A DNA stretch of 64,000 bases from Aequorivita sp. (GTDB lineage: Bacteria; Bacteroidota; Bacteroidia; Flavobacteriales; Flavobacteriaceae). The DNA is taken from the NCBI GenBank assembly GCA_024637015.1, contig JAGXGE010000004.1, forward strand, positions 248,001-312,000, read 5' to 3'. Positions 19,813-28,757 of the stretch are shown piece by piece; position 1 is the stretch's first letter; each line of letters begins with the position of its first letter. Both the position numbers and the translations under genes were made by a program. Under the pieces are notes generated by a model that was given only the letters and a program-made list of their open reading frames with translations, ran no database searches and was not told the origin of the DNA.

Positions 19813-19916
19813 AATTGAAAATTTTAGTTAGTGAATAAATCTTTTAAATTGAAACACTAATATAATAAATATCAGCAAAATAGGCTACTTATGAGAGAGA
19901 AGCTAATTTGGAAGAA

Positions 19917-20480
19917 TTACATTTCTGAAGCTACTTTTTCAAGCTCGGAGTACCAGTTTTCTCCAAATTTTCGGATGAGGGCAGTTTTAACGAATTTATA
20001 AACAGGTACTTTTAGTTCTTTTCCTAACGCACATGCATCGTCACAAATGGGCCAACGGTGATAGTTTACGGCTGCAAACTCACTGTAATCCTGTACCCGA
20101 ACAGGATATAAATGGCAAGAAATAGGTTTTATGAAATCAATGGCTCCAGCATTGAAAGCGTCTTCAATACCACAACTGGCTATGCCTTTATCAGTAAAGG
20201 TAACGTAAGCACACTCCTTCCCTTCTACTAAAGGAGTTTCCAATTCGTCGAGGTCGGTTTTAATGTGTGTCCCATGTTTTTCAATGGCTGCAATACCTTC
20301 AGAACGAAGAAAGGGTCTCACTTTTGGATAGATTTCTTTAAGAATTACTACTTCCTCTTCAGTAACGGGTGCGCCCGCTTCACCTTCAATACAGCATGCA
20401 CCTTTACACGCATTGAGATTACATACAAAATCTTTTTTGATTATATCCTCAGAAACTATTGTTTTGCCCAGTTGAAACAT
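19917..20480 (-). CDS. DUF3109 family Cys-rich protein
   Basis: 187 residues with clustered cysteines: CNLNACKGACCIEGE (residues 21-35), KECAYVTF, SCGIEDA, SCHLYPVR and CDDACALG. The spacing and the PISCHLYPVR motif fit DUF3109, a relative of the YkgJ-type CxxxCxxCC cluster-binding proteins that are thought to hold zinc or iron. No signal peptide, so it is presumably cytoplasmic. The function is not established. A -7 motif lies four bases upstream of the ATG, implying a leaderless message. Confidence 0.8.
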   Translation of the reverse strand: MFQLGKTIVSEDIIKKDFVCNLNACKGACCIEGEAGAPVTEEEVVILKEIYPKVRPFLRSEGIAAIEKHGTHIKTDLDELETPLVEGKECAYVTFTDKGIASCGIEDAFNAGAIDFIKPISCHLYPVRVQDYSEFAAVNYHRWPICDDACALGKELKVPVYKFVKTALIRKFGENWYSELEKVASEM

Positions 20481-20484
20481 GCCG

Positions 20485-20492
20485 CAAATATA
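20485..20492 (-). promoter_or_regulatory. TAnnTTTG -7 motif of the DUF3109 gene
   Basis: TATATTTG on the minus strand, four bases from the ATG at 20480. Confidence 0.6.
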
Positions 20493-20571
20493 GATTGTTT
20501 ACTCGTTTTATTAAGCCGAAATTATACTTTTATTAACGGCATTTTGGGTTATTACATCAAATATAATTGCC

Positions 20572-20579
20572 TAATTTTG
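20572..20579 (+). promoter_or_regulatory. TAnnTTTG -7 motif of the marC-like gene
   Basis: TAATTTTG, 19 bases ahead of ATG 20599. Confidence 0.65.
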
Positions 20580-20598
20580 CGCCCTCAAAGAAAAAGCT

Positions 20599-21180
20599 AT
20601 GGTTTTAAATTTTAAGGAAATAATTACAGCCACAATGGTGCTTTTTGCGGTTATTGATATAATCGGTAACATTCCTATTATTATTGGACTCCGCGAGAAA
20701 GCTGGACATATTAATTCTGGGAAAGCTTCTATAATTGCAGCAATTGTTATGATTGTTTTTCTTTTTTTAGGCGAAAGCATTTTGAAGCTTATTGGCGTTA
20801 ATGTAAACGAATTTGCTGTTGCTGGAGCTTTGATACTTTTCTTTATTGCTTTGGAAATGATTCTAGGCGTAACCCTCTTTAAAGAAGAAGATACCAGCCC
20901 AGATTTGGCTTCTATTTTTCCCTTGGCGTTCCCACTTTTGGCTGGCCCTGGGAGTTTAACAACGTTACTTTCCCTTCGTGCGGAATATGCCATTGAGAAT
21001 ATTATAGTGGCAATATTGATAAATATTGTGATTATTTTTGCAGTTTTGAAAACTTCTGGCAAGTTGCAGAAGTTTTTAGGAAAGAATGGAATTGCGGTCA
21101 TCCAAAAAATATTTGGCGTAATTTTGCTAGCCATTGCAGTGAAACTTTTCACTTCAAATATTCAAGAACTTTTTAATTAA
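20599..21180 (+). CDS. MarC family integral membrane protein
   Basis: 193 residues with six hydrophobic segments, starting with a helix containing VIDIIGNIPIIIG (the MarC-family DxxGxxP pattern) and holding PLAFPLLAGPGSLTTL in the middle, another family hallmark. Despite the name, MarC proteins are not established in multiple antibiotic resistance, and transport substrates are unknown. A six-base gap separates it from a 65-residue membrane protein, which is probably co-transcribed. Confidence 0.9.
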   Translation: MVLNFKEIITATMVLFAVIDIIGNIPIIIGLREKAGHINSGKASIIAAIVMIVFLFLGESILKLIGVNVNEFAVAGALILFFIALEMILGVTLFKEEDTSPDLASIFPLAFPLLAGPGSLTTLLSLRAEYAIENIIVAILINIVIIFAVLKTSGKLQKFLGKNGIAVIQKIFGVILLAIAVKLFTSNIQELFN

Positions 21181-21186
21181 AGATTA

Positions 21187-21384
21187 ATGAAAATATTTAT
21201 CTACATCTTGATTGCCTCCGCTACTGGGCTTGTAATTTACAATGCCACACAACTAGACTTCGAACATTTGTTGAAAGGTGAAAGTTCTATTGCTGCAGTA
21301 AGCGTTTTAGCGGGATTGTGTGCTATTTTAGCATTGGGCATTTTGCTTGTTTCAAAAAGAATCGCTTCGAAAGTAAAAAAATAA
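21187..21384 (+). CDS. Small two-helix membrane protein
   Basis: 65 residues: hydrophobic helices at about 3-20 (IYILIASATGLVIYNAT) and 35-58 (AAVSVLAGLCAILALGILLV), ending in a basic tail KRIASKVKK that should be cytoplasmic. I do not recognise a family. It begins six bases after the marC stop and ends five bases before the stop of the converging S41 protease gene, with no room for a shared terminator. Confidence 0.65.
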   Translation: MKIFIYILIASATGLVIYNATQLDFEHLLKGESSIAAVSVLAGLCAILALGILLVSKRIASKVKK

Positions 21385-21389
21385 CTTTT

Positions 21390-22991
21390 TTACTTTTTGT
21401 CTAAATGATTATCAGCCTCCAACTCCAAAACTTTTAGGAGCATTGGATCTGTTTCGTTTAGAATAATTTCATATTCATTTGGGCCAAAAAGTTGTTGGGC
21501 GATATTTGCTTTCAACGATCTTTTTAACTCTTCAATATATTTTGAAAGGTCTATCTGCGCTTCGTTGAATTTGGCGTATTCAATAAATTCTTTGGAAAGA
21601 TTATCATCCACTTTAAAATTCTTTCTGAAATCATCGAATTTCATTCCCTTAAAGAAAGTTCTATTTTTTTCGAAATATTCAAAGATGAAATAACTCATAA
21701 ACCCGCTTCGGGAAACATACTGCAAAGTTTCGTTTTCTACACTTGTGTCCTTTGGCACAAAAACATCGGGTATAATTCCGCCGCCGCCGTAAACCACTTT
21801 CCCTTTTGGTGTAACATACCTTAAAGAATCCGCAACCTTGATGCTGTCTGCATGAATCAATTCGCCATTTCGGTAGCGTTTTTCGTAATCACTATAATAG
21901 GTATCGTTTCCATTTCCGTAAGGTCTTTGAATGGAACGGCCGGTTGGAGTGTAATAACGGGCAATGGTCAAACGAACCGCGCTGCCATCACCGAGGGACA
22001 TTTCACGCTGTACCAATCCTTTTCCGAAGGAACGGCGACCAATTATAGTTCCCTTGTCATTATCTTGGAGTGCTCCGGCTACAATTTCACTGGCGGAAGC
22101 GGAGTTTTCGTTTATAAGAACGTACAACTTTCCGTGCTCAAAATCACCACGTCGCGTGGCGTAGGTTTTGTTGATTTCACCACTTTTATTTTTTGTTATA
22201 AGAACTAATTTATCGTTTTCCAAAAATTCATCAACCACCCGTTCTGCGGTGGAAATGTAGCCACCAGGATTGTTGCGAAGATCCAAAACCAACTTTTTAA
22301 TGCCTTGGTCTTTTAAATTATCTAGAGCGGTTTCAAATTCTTTATACGTGGTCTCAGAAAAACGGTTCAATTTAATATAACCCAAATCATCAGCCAATTT
22401 ATAGGAAGCGTCTACACTCACCAGCGGAACTTGTTTTCTTCTAACTTTTATTTCCAATGTTTTCTTTTCACTGGGGCGGTAAACATCGAGTGCAACTTTG
22501 CTGTTTATTTCGCCTTTTAAATAGTTGGAAATGCTATCGCGATGAACTAATTCGCCAAAAAGTTTTTTGCCATCAGCGTATAATATTCTGTCTCCTCCTT
22601 TTATTCCTGCTTGTGCGGCAGGCCCACCTTCAATAGATCGTATTACTGCAATGGTATCTTTATAAATGTAGAAACTCACGCCTATTCCCGTAAAGGCCCC
22701 ACGCATGTCGTCGGCATTGTGAGCATATTCACTTTTTGGAATGTAAACAGAATGTGGATCGAGATTTTCGAGGATTCCGTTTACAGTAACATCCACAATA
22801 CTGTCCGTATTCACGTTATCCACGTATTCGTAATCTATGTAATCAATAAGTCTGTTGAGCTTATCTTTTTTTGAATTTGTGGCGAAGATTTTTTCAGTAT
22901 TATCGTTGAAATTGAGCTTTGACCCAATAAAAACACCTGCGGCAAGCGCTAATCCTATCCAAAGTGGCAAGTATTTTTTTTGATTTCCCAT
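21390..22991 (-). CDS. C-terminal processing peptidase, S41 family
   Basis: 533 residues: an N-terminal membrane anchor (about 9-25), a PDZ domain (about 90-175, with GGPAAQAGIKGGDRIL), and an S41 catalytic core. The Ser-Lys dyad is visible as S299 in NENSASASE and K324 in SFGKG, with D310 at the spacing seen in Tsp/CtpA. It degrades or trims periplasmic proteins from their C-termini. The start ATG overlaps the stop of the upstream dCMP deaminase gene by one base (TAATG), so the two are translationally linked. Confidence 0.93.
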   Translation of the reverse strand: MGNQKKYLPLWIGLALAAGVFIGSKLNFNDNTEKIFATNSKKDKLNRLIDYIDYEYVDNVNTDSIVDVTVNGILENLDPHSVYIPKSEYAHNADDMRGAFTGIGVSFYIYKDTIAVIRSIEGGPAAQAGIKGGDRILYADGKKLFGELVHRDSISNYLKGEINSKVALDVYRPSEKKTLEIKVRRKQVPLVSVDASYKLADDLGYIKLNRFSETTYKEFETALDNLKDQGIKKLVLDLRNNPGGYISTAERVVDEFLENDKLVLITKNKSGEINKTYATRRGDFEHGKLYVLINENSASASEIVAGALQDNDKGTIIGRRSFGKGLVQREMSLGDGSAVRLTIARYYTPTGRSIQRPYGNGNDTYYSDYEKRYRNGELIHADSIKVADSLRYVTPKGKVVYGGGGIIPDVFVPKDTSVENETLQYVSRSGFMSYFIFEYFEKNRTFFKGMKFDDFRKNFKVDDNLSKEFIEYAKFNEAQIDLSKYIEELKRSLKANIAQQLFGPNEYEIILNETDPMLLKVLELEADNHLDKK

Positions 22992-23425
22992 TATTCTGAA
23001 TCCAAATCTGAAATATGCTGTATGCTTACTCCCGCTTTTTCAAGAAAAGCAATTCCGGAGTTGTCTTTATATTCGTTGTAATAAACCATTCTCTTTATGC
23101 CAGCTTGGTGTATCAATTTACTGCATTCTTTGCAGGGCGACATAGTTATATATAGTGTTGCGCCTTGACAGGCCTGTGTTGACGATGCCACTTTTAGAAT
23201 TGCGTTTGCTTCGGCGTGGAGGACGTACCACTTAGTGTAGCCTTCATCATCTTCGCAAATATTTTCAAAACCTGTTGGTGTGCCGTTGTAACCATCGCTG
23301 ATAATCATTTTGTCTTTTACAATAAGTGCGCCAACCTGTCTTCGCTTGCAATAAGAGAGTTTGCTCCACTCTTGAGCCATCCGCAGATAGGCAATATCGT
23401 ACTTGCGTTGTTTGCTGTCCTTCAT
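22991..23425 (-). CDS. Deoxycytidylate (dCMP) deaminase
   Basis: A 144-residue zinc-dependent deaminase with the motif HAEANAI (His ligand and catalytic Glu, about residues 71-77) and SPCKECSKLIHQAG (two Cys ligands). SDGYNGTPTGF near residue 50 is typical for dCMP deaminases of the ComEB type. It converts dCMP to dUMP for thymidylate synthesis, complementing the dut gene elsewhere in the window. Upstream partner of the S41 protease by a one-base overlap. Confidence 0.93.
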   Translation of the reverse strand: MKDSKQRKYDIAYLRMAQEWSKLSYCKRRQVGALIVKDKMIISDGYNGTPTGFENICEDDEGYTKWYVLHAEANAILKVASSTQACQGATLYITMSPCKECSKLIHQAGIKRMVYYNEYKDNSGIAFLEKAGVSIQHISDLDSE

Positions 23426-23555
23426 GCTTTTAAATAGACAACGAAATTACTTGGAAGTTACACCACTGCCAAAAAAAATGTTGTTAAGTTATTGCCAAAG
23501 TAATATTGGTAAAATGATTACCTGAAGCGTTTGTAGTTTTAGACAGATATATTTT

Positions 23556-24134
23556 TTAAAATATCCAATTATTAATAAGCATAGGAATGACCATTCCTAT
23601 AACTAATGAAGAAACCACCAAAACCCAATCGCGTTTATTGAAACGGAAAATGGTTTGAAAGATGAAAGCGACAATCAAAATAATAATAACCACTATAATT
23701 TGTGCAGCTTCAATTCCAAGGGCAAATTCCAGTAATGGTAAAATGCCACCGCCAGTGTCCAATGCATTGAAAAAGGAGGCAAAACCCAACCCATGAATCA
23801 ATCCGAAGAAAATAGTGACAATATAAAAAATGCCCATCTTTTCCATTTTTTTCTCTTTTCCTGCGGTAAATAGGTTGAAAAGTGCAGTAAACAAAATAGT
23901 CATGGGAATCAAAAACTCAATAACTTTCCCCGAAACACTAACTACATTATAACTGGCCAAAAGTAGTGAAAGAGTATGCCCCAAAGTGAACATGGTGACC
24001 AAAAGTAATAATCTTTTCCACGAAGAAAAGTTATAGGCAGCGCATAGCACAATCAAGAATAGAATGTGGTCATAGGCTTTCCAGTCCAAAACGTGGTGGA
24101 GACCGAGATTAAAATACAACCAGAAATCAGACAT
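23556..24134 (-). CDS. HupE/UreJ family membrane protein
   Basis: 192 residues with six membrane segments. GLHHVLDWKAYDHILFL near the start, FTLGHTLSLLLA and GLIHGLGFAS match the HupE/UreJ pattern, whose conserved histidines may bind nickel or cobalt. Members outside hydrogenase and urease operons are common in flavobacteria and have unknown substrates. No hydrogenase or urease genes are nearby. Its own promoter motif lies upstream. Confidence 0.85.
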   Translation of the reverse strand: MSDFWLYFNLGLHHVLDWKAYDHILFLIVLCAAYNFSSWKRLLLLVTMFTLGHTLSLLLASYNVVSVSGKVIEFLIPMTILFTALFNLFTAGKEKKMEKMGIFYIVTIFFGLIHGLGFASFFNALDTGGGILPLLEFALGIEAAQIIVVIIILIVAFIFQTIFRFNKRDWVLVVSSLVIGMVIPMLINNWIF

Positions 24135-24160
24135 TGGGGATAGTGTTTTTCAGGGTTTGC

Positions 24161-24168
24161 CAAATATA
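24161..24168 (-). promoter_or_regulatory. TAnnTTTG -7 motif of the hupE-like gene
   Basis: TATATTTG on the minus strand, 26 bases ahead of the ATG at 24134. Confidence 0.6.
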
Positions 24169-24215
24169 ACGATTGTTCGCAATACTTTTACATTGGAAAA
24201 TAAACTTTTTAGAAA

Positions 24216-25946
24216 TCATATAATCACCCGCACTTCACCTAACTGTTGCACCCTATATGGGAATTGTTCTCCCGGCGCACCAATAAACATAAAGTTGATA
24301 GGGATATGCCATCGCTTTGAAAGTTCGTTGATTTTTTCAGGACCAAATACGCCTGGCTCTTCTACAAATTGAATATTTATCTCTGGATAAGCACGGTCAA
24401 GTACATCCACGTCTTTTTTTAGGTTGTTGGCGACCACCATTCCTTTATCAAGTACGGCCACAATTTTTAGCCTTTTGGTAGGTTCGTTGTTCTTTATGTA
24501 AAGCATCACCTTGTTAATTGTTTCCACGTTGTCGTTATTTGTGAAAAACACAAATTGCTTATCCGTCAACTCCTGCAGCGTTTTTTTGGTAATGCGGTTC
24601 CAGTTTTTAAAAAACCTGCTATCATCAGGAGCAATATAATCTATGAAACGAAGCACTGCTTTAAGAATATAATGGTAATAGAGCATAAAAAAGACCACAA
24701 AAAGTGTTGGGACCAGATATTCAAAAAAAGTAGCCAAAAACTCGGGATTCAAGAATATGTTTCCCAGCAGTGCAGCAATAACCGAAGCAATAGCGATAAA
24801 AACAGCCAAATAGGAGGCTCGCTCCGGTCTTGGTAGATGCTTTCTGTTAAGCTTCAATAAAAGATTTCCGACACCAAAAAGTACCATTACAGAAAGAAAC
24901 GCAATTGTATAAACTCCAGCAAGCGAAGGCAAATCTCCATGTGTAACTAGAAGAATGGAGGTGCATAACGCAAAAAACAATATAAAGATTAAATAAGGGC
25001 TTTTCTTTTTGGTTCTTGCCAATAAAAAACTGGGGAGTATTCGATCCAGTGCCATACGCTCCATCAGACCGCCAACGCCAACATAGGAAGTGAGGACAGC
25101 TCCGCTCAACACCAAAGCAGCGTCAATTCCAATTAAAAGGGAGAGCCAATGGCCCCCTGAGGTTTCGCCAAGAAAAGACAACAGGGCATCTTGGTTGTTA
25201 TTTACCACCTCCTGTGGGAGTAAACCCAGAGCAAGAAAGGCTATAAGAGGGTTGAAAATACTTACTACAATCCACATATTGCGCAAGGTTTTTGGGAAGA
25301 CTCCTGCCTGTTGCTCCTCAACGTAATTTGCTGAACTTTCAAATCCACTGATGCCAAGCATCGCTGCAGAAAAGCCGAAAAAGAGTGCCATGGTAATGCT
25401 TCCCTCAACAGGCATTTTAAAATTTGCAATCAGCGTGTCAAAACCATTGCTGAATAAAAAATAGAGACAAAAGCCACAGAGAAGAGTCAAAGAAAAAAGA
25501 TGGAAAAGAAAAATAAAAACAGCAACTTTTGAAGATTCTCCTATTCCTAAAATAACCAGTCCCATAAACAATAATAATAGGCCAATGGTTACAGGAAACA
25601 CTGGAATTACATCCCAAACGCTATGTGCATATTTAACCGCCTCACTGGCAGAAAGTACGGCCGTAGCCATATAGGAAAGCACCGTTAGTGCAGCTGCAAC
25701 AGATGCGGTGGATTTTTTGGTGGTATTTAAAAGCGCGTTGTAAGCTCCTCCATTTAAGGGTAAGGCGCCAACTACTTCCCCATAAATTTTTCTGAATAAA
25801 AACAAAACACCCGCAACCATTAAAAGCGAAATCCAAGCGTATTGGCCTGCATAGAAAATGGCAAGGGCCGAAACATATAAACAAGAAGAACTAATGTCAT
25901 TACCACAGATGGCCGTGGCTTCCAACTGGTTTAATTTTTTAGACAT
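24216..25946 (-). CDS. APC family amino acid permease
   Basis: 576 residues from MSKKLNQLEA. About twelve membrane segments fill residues 20-425, and a soluble C-terminal part (about 440-576) contains KRLKIVAVLDKGMV and looks like a regulatory alpha/beta domain. AIFYAGQYAW, SASEAVKYAHS and GFSAAMLGISGFESSANYVE are typical of APC transporters. The frame stays open upstream to 26192, but that extension reads through the tRNA-Leu gene and is not coding. The transported amino acid is unknown. Confidence 0.88.
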   Translation of the reverse strand: MSKKLNQLEATAICGNDISSSCLYVSALAIFYAGQYAWISLLMVAGVLFLFRKIYGEVVGALPLNGGAYNALLNTTKKSTASVAAALTVLSYMATAVLSASEAVKYAHSVWDVIPVFPVTIGLLLLFMGLVILGIGESSKVAVFIFLFHLFSLTLLCGFCLYFLFSNGFDTLIANFKMPVEGSITMALFFGFSAAMLGISGFESSANYVEEQQAGVFPKTLRNMWIVVSIFNPLIAFLALGLLPQEVVNNNQDALLSFLGETSGGHWLSLLIGIDAALVLSGAVLTSYVGVGGLMERMALDRILPSFLLARTKKKSPYLIFILFFALCTSILLVTHGDLPSLAGVYTIAFLSVMVLFGVGNLLLKLNRKHLPRPERASYLAVFIAIASVIAALLGNIFLNPEFLATFFEYLVPTLFVVFFMLYYHYILKAVLRFIDYIAPDDSRFFKNWNRITKKTLQELTDKQFVFFTNNDNVETINKVMLYIKNNEPTKRLKIVAVLDKGMVVANNLKKDVDVLDRAYPEINIQFVEEPGVFGPEKINELSKRWHIPINFMFIGAPGEQFPYRVQQLGEVRVII

Positions 25947-26065
25947 GTAATTTAAAGTGTAATAAAATGAACAGAATCGTGAACTATAGCGAAAGTTACA
26001 AGTTATTCTTTTTTGAACAAAGAATTCTTGAGGATTTAAGTTGAAATGGGGAAAACGGGAAAATA

Positions 26066-26096
26066 AAAAGCTCCAACATTTCTGTTGAAGCTTTTT
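26066..26096 (-). terminator. Terminator of the tRNA-Leu gene
   Basis: On the minus strand, a hairpin with arms AAAAAGCTtCAACA/TGTTGgAGCTTTTT (one mismatched position) around GAAA, with the T-rich arm forming the tail. It starts two bases after the mature tRNA end. Confidence 0.85.
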
Positions 26097-26097
26097 G

Positions 26098-26179
26098 TAC
26101 TCGAGGCGGGAATCGAACCCGCACGTCCTAAAACACTGGATTTTGAATCCAGCGCGTCTACCAATTCCGCCACTCGAGC
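26098..26179 (-). tRNA. tRNA-Leu, anticodon CAA
   Basis: An 82-base cloverleaf on the minus strand. Acceptor stem GCTCGAG/CTCGAGT (terminal G-T pair), anticodon stem CTGGA/TCCAG with loop TTCAAAA (anticodon CAA), a long class II variable arm and T arm GCGGG-TTCGATT-CCCGC. The 3' CCA is not encoded. It reads TTG leucine codons. Confidence 0.95.
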
Positions 26180-26266
26180 AAATGGGAGGCAAAAATAAAC
26201 AAATATTTATAATTTACTGAAAATTTTATGTGGCTATTTTTTTAAATATCGCTAACTATTAATTTT

Positions 26267-26274
26267 TACCTTTG
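26267..26274 (+). promoter_or_regulatory. TAnnTTTG -7 motif of prs
   Basis: TACCTTTG, 27 bases ahead of ATG 26302, in the divergent gap between tRNA-Leu and prs. Confidence 0.65.
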
Positions 26275-26301
26275 TAAACTATTCAACCAAAACCTAAAAA
26301 A

Positions 26302-27240
26302 ATGTCAACCCTCGCACCGGACCCTAAGATTTTTGCCTGTAAACAAAGTGAAGCGCTTGCCCAGCAAATAGCAGATGCCTATGGGATACCTTTGGGAAAA
26401 GTTATTACTTCCCACTATAGCGATGGTGAATTCCAACCTTCCTTTGAAGAATCAGTTCGCGGAAGCCGTGTGTTTTTAATTGGCTCCACATTTCCAAACA
26501 GCGACCATTTAATGGAACTTTTGTTAATGATAGATGCTGCCAAACGTGCCTCTGCGCGTCACATTACAGCTGTGCTTCCTTATTTTGGTTGGGCGCGTCA
26601 GGATAGAAAAGACAAACCCCGTGTTCCGATTGCTGCAAAATTAGTTGCCAAAATGCTGGAAACTGCGGGTGCAACTAGAATAATAACCATGGATCTTCAT
26701 GCAGACCAAATACAAGGATTTTTTGAAAAACCTGTGGATCACCTTTTTGCTTCAACTATATTTCTTCCATATTTAAGAAGTTTGAAACTTGACAATCTTA
26801 CCATCGCTTCGCCTGATATGGGCGGTTCAAAACGTGCTTATGCCTATTCAAAGTTTTTAAATAGTGATGTAGTAATTTGCTATAAGCAAAGAGAAAAAGC
26901 GAATGTAATTTCGCACATGGAATTGATTGGCGATGTAAAGGGCAAAAACGTAGTACTGGTTGATGATATGGTTGATACCGCCGGAACCCTTACTACGGCT
27001 GCAGATTTAATGATGGAGCGCGGCGCATTGAGCGTCCGTGCAGTTTGTACGCACCCACTTCTTTCAGGAAATGCTTATGAACGAATAGAAAAATCACAAA
27101 TGTTGGAACTTATTGTTTCAGATTCTATTCCCACAAAACCGAGCAATAAAATTAGAGTAATCAGCTGTGCAAATCTTTTTGCGGAAGTAATGTTGAGCGT
27201 TAACGCCAATAAATCCATCAGTTCAAAGTTTTTGATGTAG
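26302..27240 (+). CDS. prs: Ribose-phosphate pyrophosphokinase (PRPP synthetase)
   Basis: 312 residues, class I length. It transfers pyrophosphate from ATP to ribose 5-phosphate, making PRPP for purine, pyrimidine, histidine, tryptophan and NAD synthesis. The flexible-loop region GWARQDRKDKPRVPIAAK (about 95-112), DLHADQIQGFF and the PRPP-binding loop VLVDDMVDTAGT (about 217-228) are all present. First of the plus-strand housekeeping genes. A hairpin at 27330 lies beyond its stop. Confidence 0.96.
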   Translation: MSTLAPDPKIFACKQSEALAQQIADAYGIPLGKVITSHYSDGEFQPSFEESVRGSRVFLIGSTFPNSDHLMELLLMIDAAKRASARHITAVLPYFGWARQDRKDKPRVPIAAKLVAKMLETAGATRIITMDLHADQIQGFFEKPVDHLFASTIFLPYLRSLKLDNLTIASPDMGGSKRAYAYSKFLNSDVVICYKQREKANVISHMELIGDVKGKNVVLVDDMVDTAGTLTTAADLMMERGALSVRAVCTHPLLSGNAYERIEKSQMLELIVSDSIPTKPSNKIRVISCANLFAEVMLSVNANKSISSKFLM

Positions 27241-27320
27241 AATTCTTCCGGAAAAGGCAGAATCTTTTCTGAAAAATGAAAAAATTAGAAATCCTAAATC
27301 AATAATCCAAAATAAAAATT

Positions 27321-27328
27321 TATCTTTG
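27321..27328 (+). promoter_or_regulatory. TAnnTTTG -7 motif of rplY
   Basis: TATCTTTG, two bases ahead of a perfect terminator-like hairpin and 55 bases ahead of ATG 27384. Confidence 0.65.
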
Positions 27329-27329
27329 C

Positions 27330-27362
27330 ACTCCCTAAAAAACAGCTTTTTAGGGAGTTTTT
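27330..27362 (+). terminator. Strong hairpin between prs and rplY, overlapping the rplY start of transcription
   Basis: A perfect 12-base-pair stem ACTCCCTAAAAA/TTTTTAGGGAGT with a five-base loop (ACAGC), followed by TTTT then ATT. It has every mark of an intrinsic terminator for prs. The rplY -7 motif sits just upstream, so part of the stem would also be at the 5' end of the rplY message. Confidence 0.8.
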
Positions 27363-27383
27363 ATTAACAAACAATTAAAAAAA

Positions 27384-28043
27384 ATGAAATCTATTACAAT
27401 TAAAGGATCACAAAGAGAAAGCGTGGGCAAAAAGGCAACGAAAGCCCTACGTAATGCTGGAATGGTTCCTTGCGTAGTTTACGGAGGGGATGAGCCAATT
27501 AGCTTTTCAGCAGAAGAAATTGCATTTAAAGATTTGGTTTACACTCCAGACGTACACACAGTTGTAGTTAATTTAGGTGGCAAAAAAGTTAACGCCATCC
27601 TTCAGGATATACAATTTCACCCGGTGACTGACCGTATTCTTCACATGGATTTTTATCAAATCTTTGATGATAAGGAAGTGACCATGGAAATACCTGTACG
27701 TACAACCGGAAACGCACGTGGTGTTCGTAACGGTGGTACTTTGCGTATTGTTACCCGTAAACTTCGAGTAAAAGCTTTGCCAGAAAATCTTCCAGATTTT
27801 ATTGAGGCAGACATTACCGAAATGCGTATTGGAAACAAAATGTACACAAAATCGATTAAAACCGATAATTATAAAATTATGCACCCAGATAACACTGTTA
27901 TCTGTCAAGTTAGAACTTCACGTACCGCAATTGTGGACGAAGTTGAAGAAGAAGAAACTGAAACTGCTGAAGGTGCAGAAGGTGCAGAAGGGGAAGAAGT
28001 TCCAGCTACAGAAACTGATAATGTTGCTGCAGTAAAGGAATAA
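27384..28043 (+). CDS. rplY: 50S ribosomal protein L25, long Ctc form
   Basis: 219 residues: the N-terminal L25 beta-barrel (about 1-92, with [20 protein letters not shown] and [13 protein letters not shown]) that binds 5S rRNA, the Ctc/TL5 C-terminal domain (about 95-185, with [20 protein letters not shown]), and a final acidic tail rich in Glu and Ala (from 189). Long L25 of this type is the standard form in Bacteroidota. It lies in the conserved prs-rplY-pth order. Confidence 0.95.
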   Translation: MKSITIKGSQRESVGKKATKALRNAGMVPCVVYGGDEPISFSAEEIAFKDLVYTPDVHTVVVNLGGKKVNAILQDIQFHPVTDRILHMDFYQIFDDKEVTMEIPVRTTGNARGVRNGGTLRIVTRKLRVKALPENLPDFIEADITEMRIGNKMYTKSIKTDNYKIMHPDNTVICQVRTSRTAIVDEVEEEETETAEGAEGAEGEEVPATETDNVAAVKE

Positions 28044-28064
28044 ATTTCTTTTTTGAAGATAACC

Positions 28065-28096
28065 AAAAAGCATCCTGTTTATTCAGGGTGCTTTTT
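28065..28096 (+). terminator. Terminator after rplY
   Basis: A thirteen-base-pair stem AAAAAGCATCCTG/CAGGGTGCTTTTT (one G-T pair), a six-base loop, and a T-rich tail. Confidence 0.9.
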
Positions 28097-28122
28097 TTAT
28101 TTTTACCGAAGATTATAAATAT

Positions 28123-28755
28123 ATGCTGTCGTTTTTCAGAAAATTATTTTCAGCAAAAGCTGACCAAAATGTTACCGAAGAAGATTCCATGAAAAAATTT
28201 CTTATTGTTGGCCTTGGCAACATCGGCTCTAAATATGCAAATACTCGCCACAATATAGGCTTTAAGGTGGTCGATTTTTATGCCGAAAAAAATTCACTTA
28301 GTTGGGAAACATCCAAGTTGGGAGACATCACTTCACATAAAGTAAAAGGAAGAACCCTCATATTTCTGAAACCCAGCACATATATGAATTTAAGCGGAAA
28401 GGCCGTAAATTACTGGCTCGATAAAGAAAAAATTCCCTTAGAAAATATGCTTGTCATAACGGACGATTTAAATTTGGCATTTGGAACCATTCGCATAAAA
28501 ACCAAAGGCAGCGACGGCGGTCACAACGGTCTGAAAGATATTCAGAACACGCTACAAACCACAAATTACAATCGTTTCCGCTTTGGAATTAACGATGCTT
28601 TTGCAAAAGGAAGACAAGTGGATTACGTTTTGGGCGAATGGGAAGCCGAAGAAGAAAAACAACTTCCCGAACGTTTGGAGTTGAGCTGCAACATCATAGA
28701 ATCCTTCGCGCTCGCAGGAATCAATATTACTATGAATACGTTTAACGGAAAATAA
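28123..28755 (+). CDS. pth: Peptidyl-tRNA hydrolase
   Basis: 210 residues. The catalytic core starts at MKKFLIVGLGNIGSKYANTR and includes the catalytic His in NTRHNIGFKVVD, the substrate-binding LKPSTYMNLSG and the Asp in ITDDLNL, and GSDGGHNGLKDI. It cleaves the ester bond of peptidyl-tRNAs released from stalled ribosomes. The first 22 residues (MLSFFRKLF and a polar linker) are an extension beyond the usual start. An ATG at 28189 would give the classical length, so the true start is uncertain. Two bases from ribF. Confidence 0.93.
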   Translation: MLSFFRKLFSAKADQNVTEEDSMKKFLIVGLGNIGSKYANTRHNIGFKVVDFYAEKNSLSWETSKLGDITSHKVKGRTLIFLKPSTYMNLSGKAVNYWLDKEKIPLENMLVITDDLNLAFGTIRIKTKGSDGGHNGLKDIQNTLQTTNYNRFRFGINDAFAKGRQVDYVLGEWEAEEEKQLPERLELSCNIIESFALAGINITMNTFNGK

Positions 28756-28757
28756 TT

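Noticed and set aside
20571-21152. 193-residue open frame opposite the marC gene
   Set aside because: It is a shadow of the MarC coding sequence with Ile/Lys/Ala-biased composition and no domain.
25947-26192. N-terminal extension of the APC permease up to 26192
   Set aside because: The extra residues are the translated tRNA-Leu and its terminator in reverse. The membrane protein begins at MSKK (25946).
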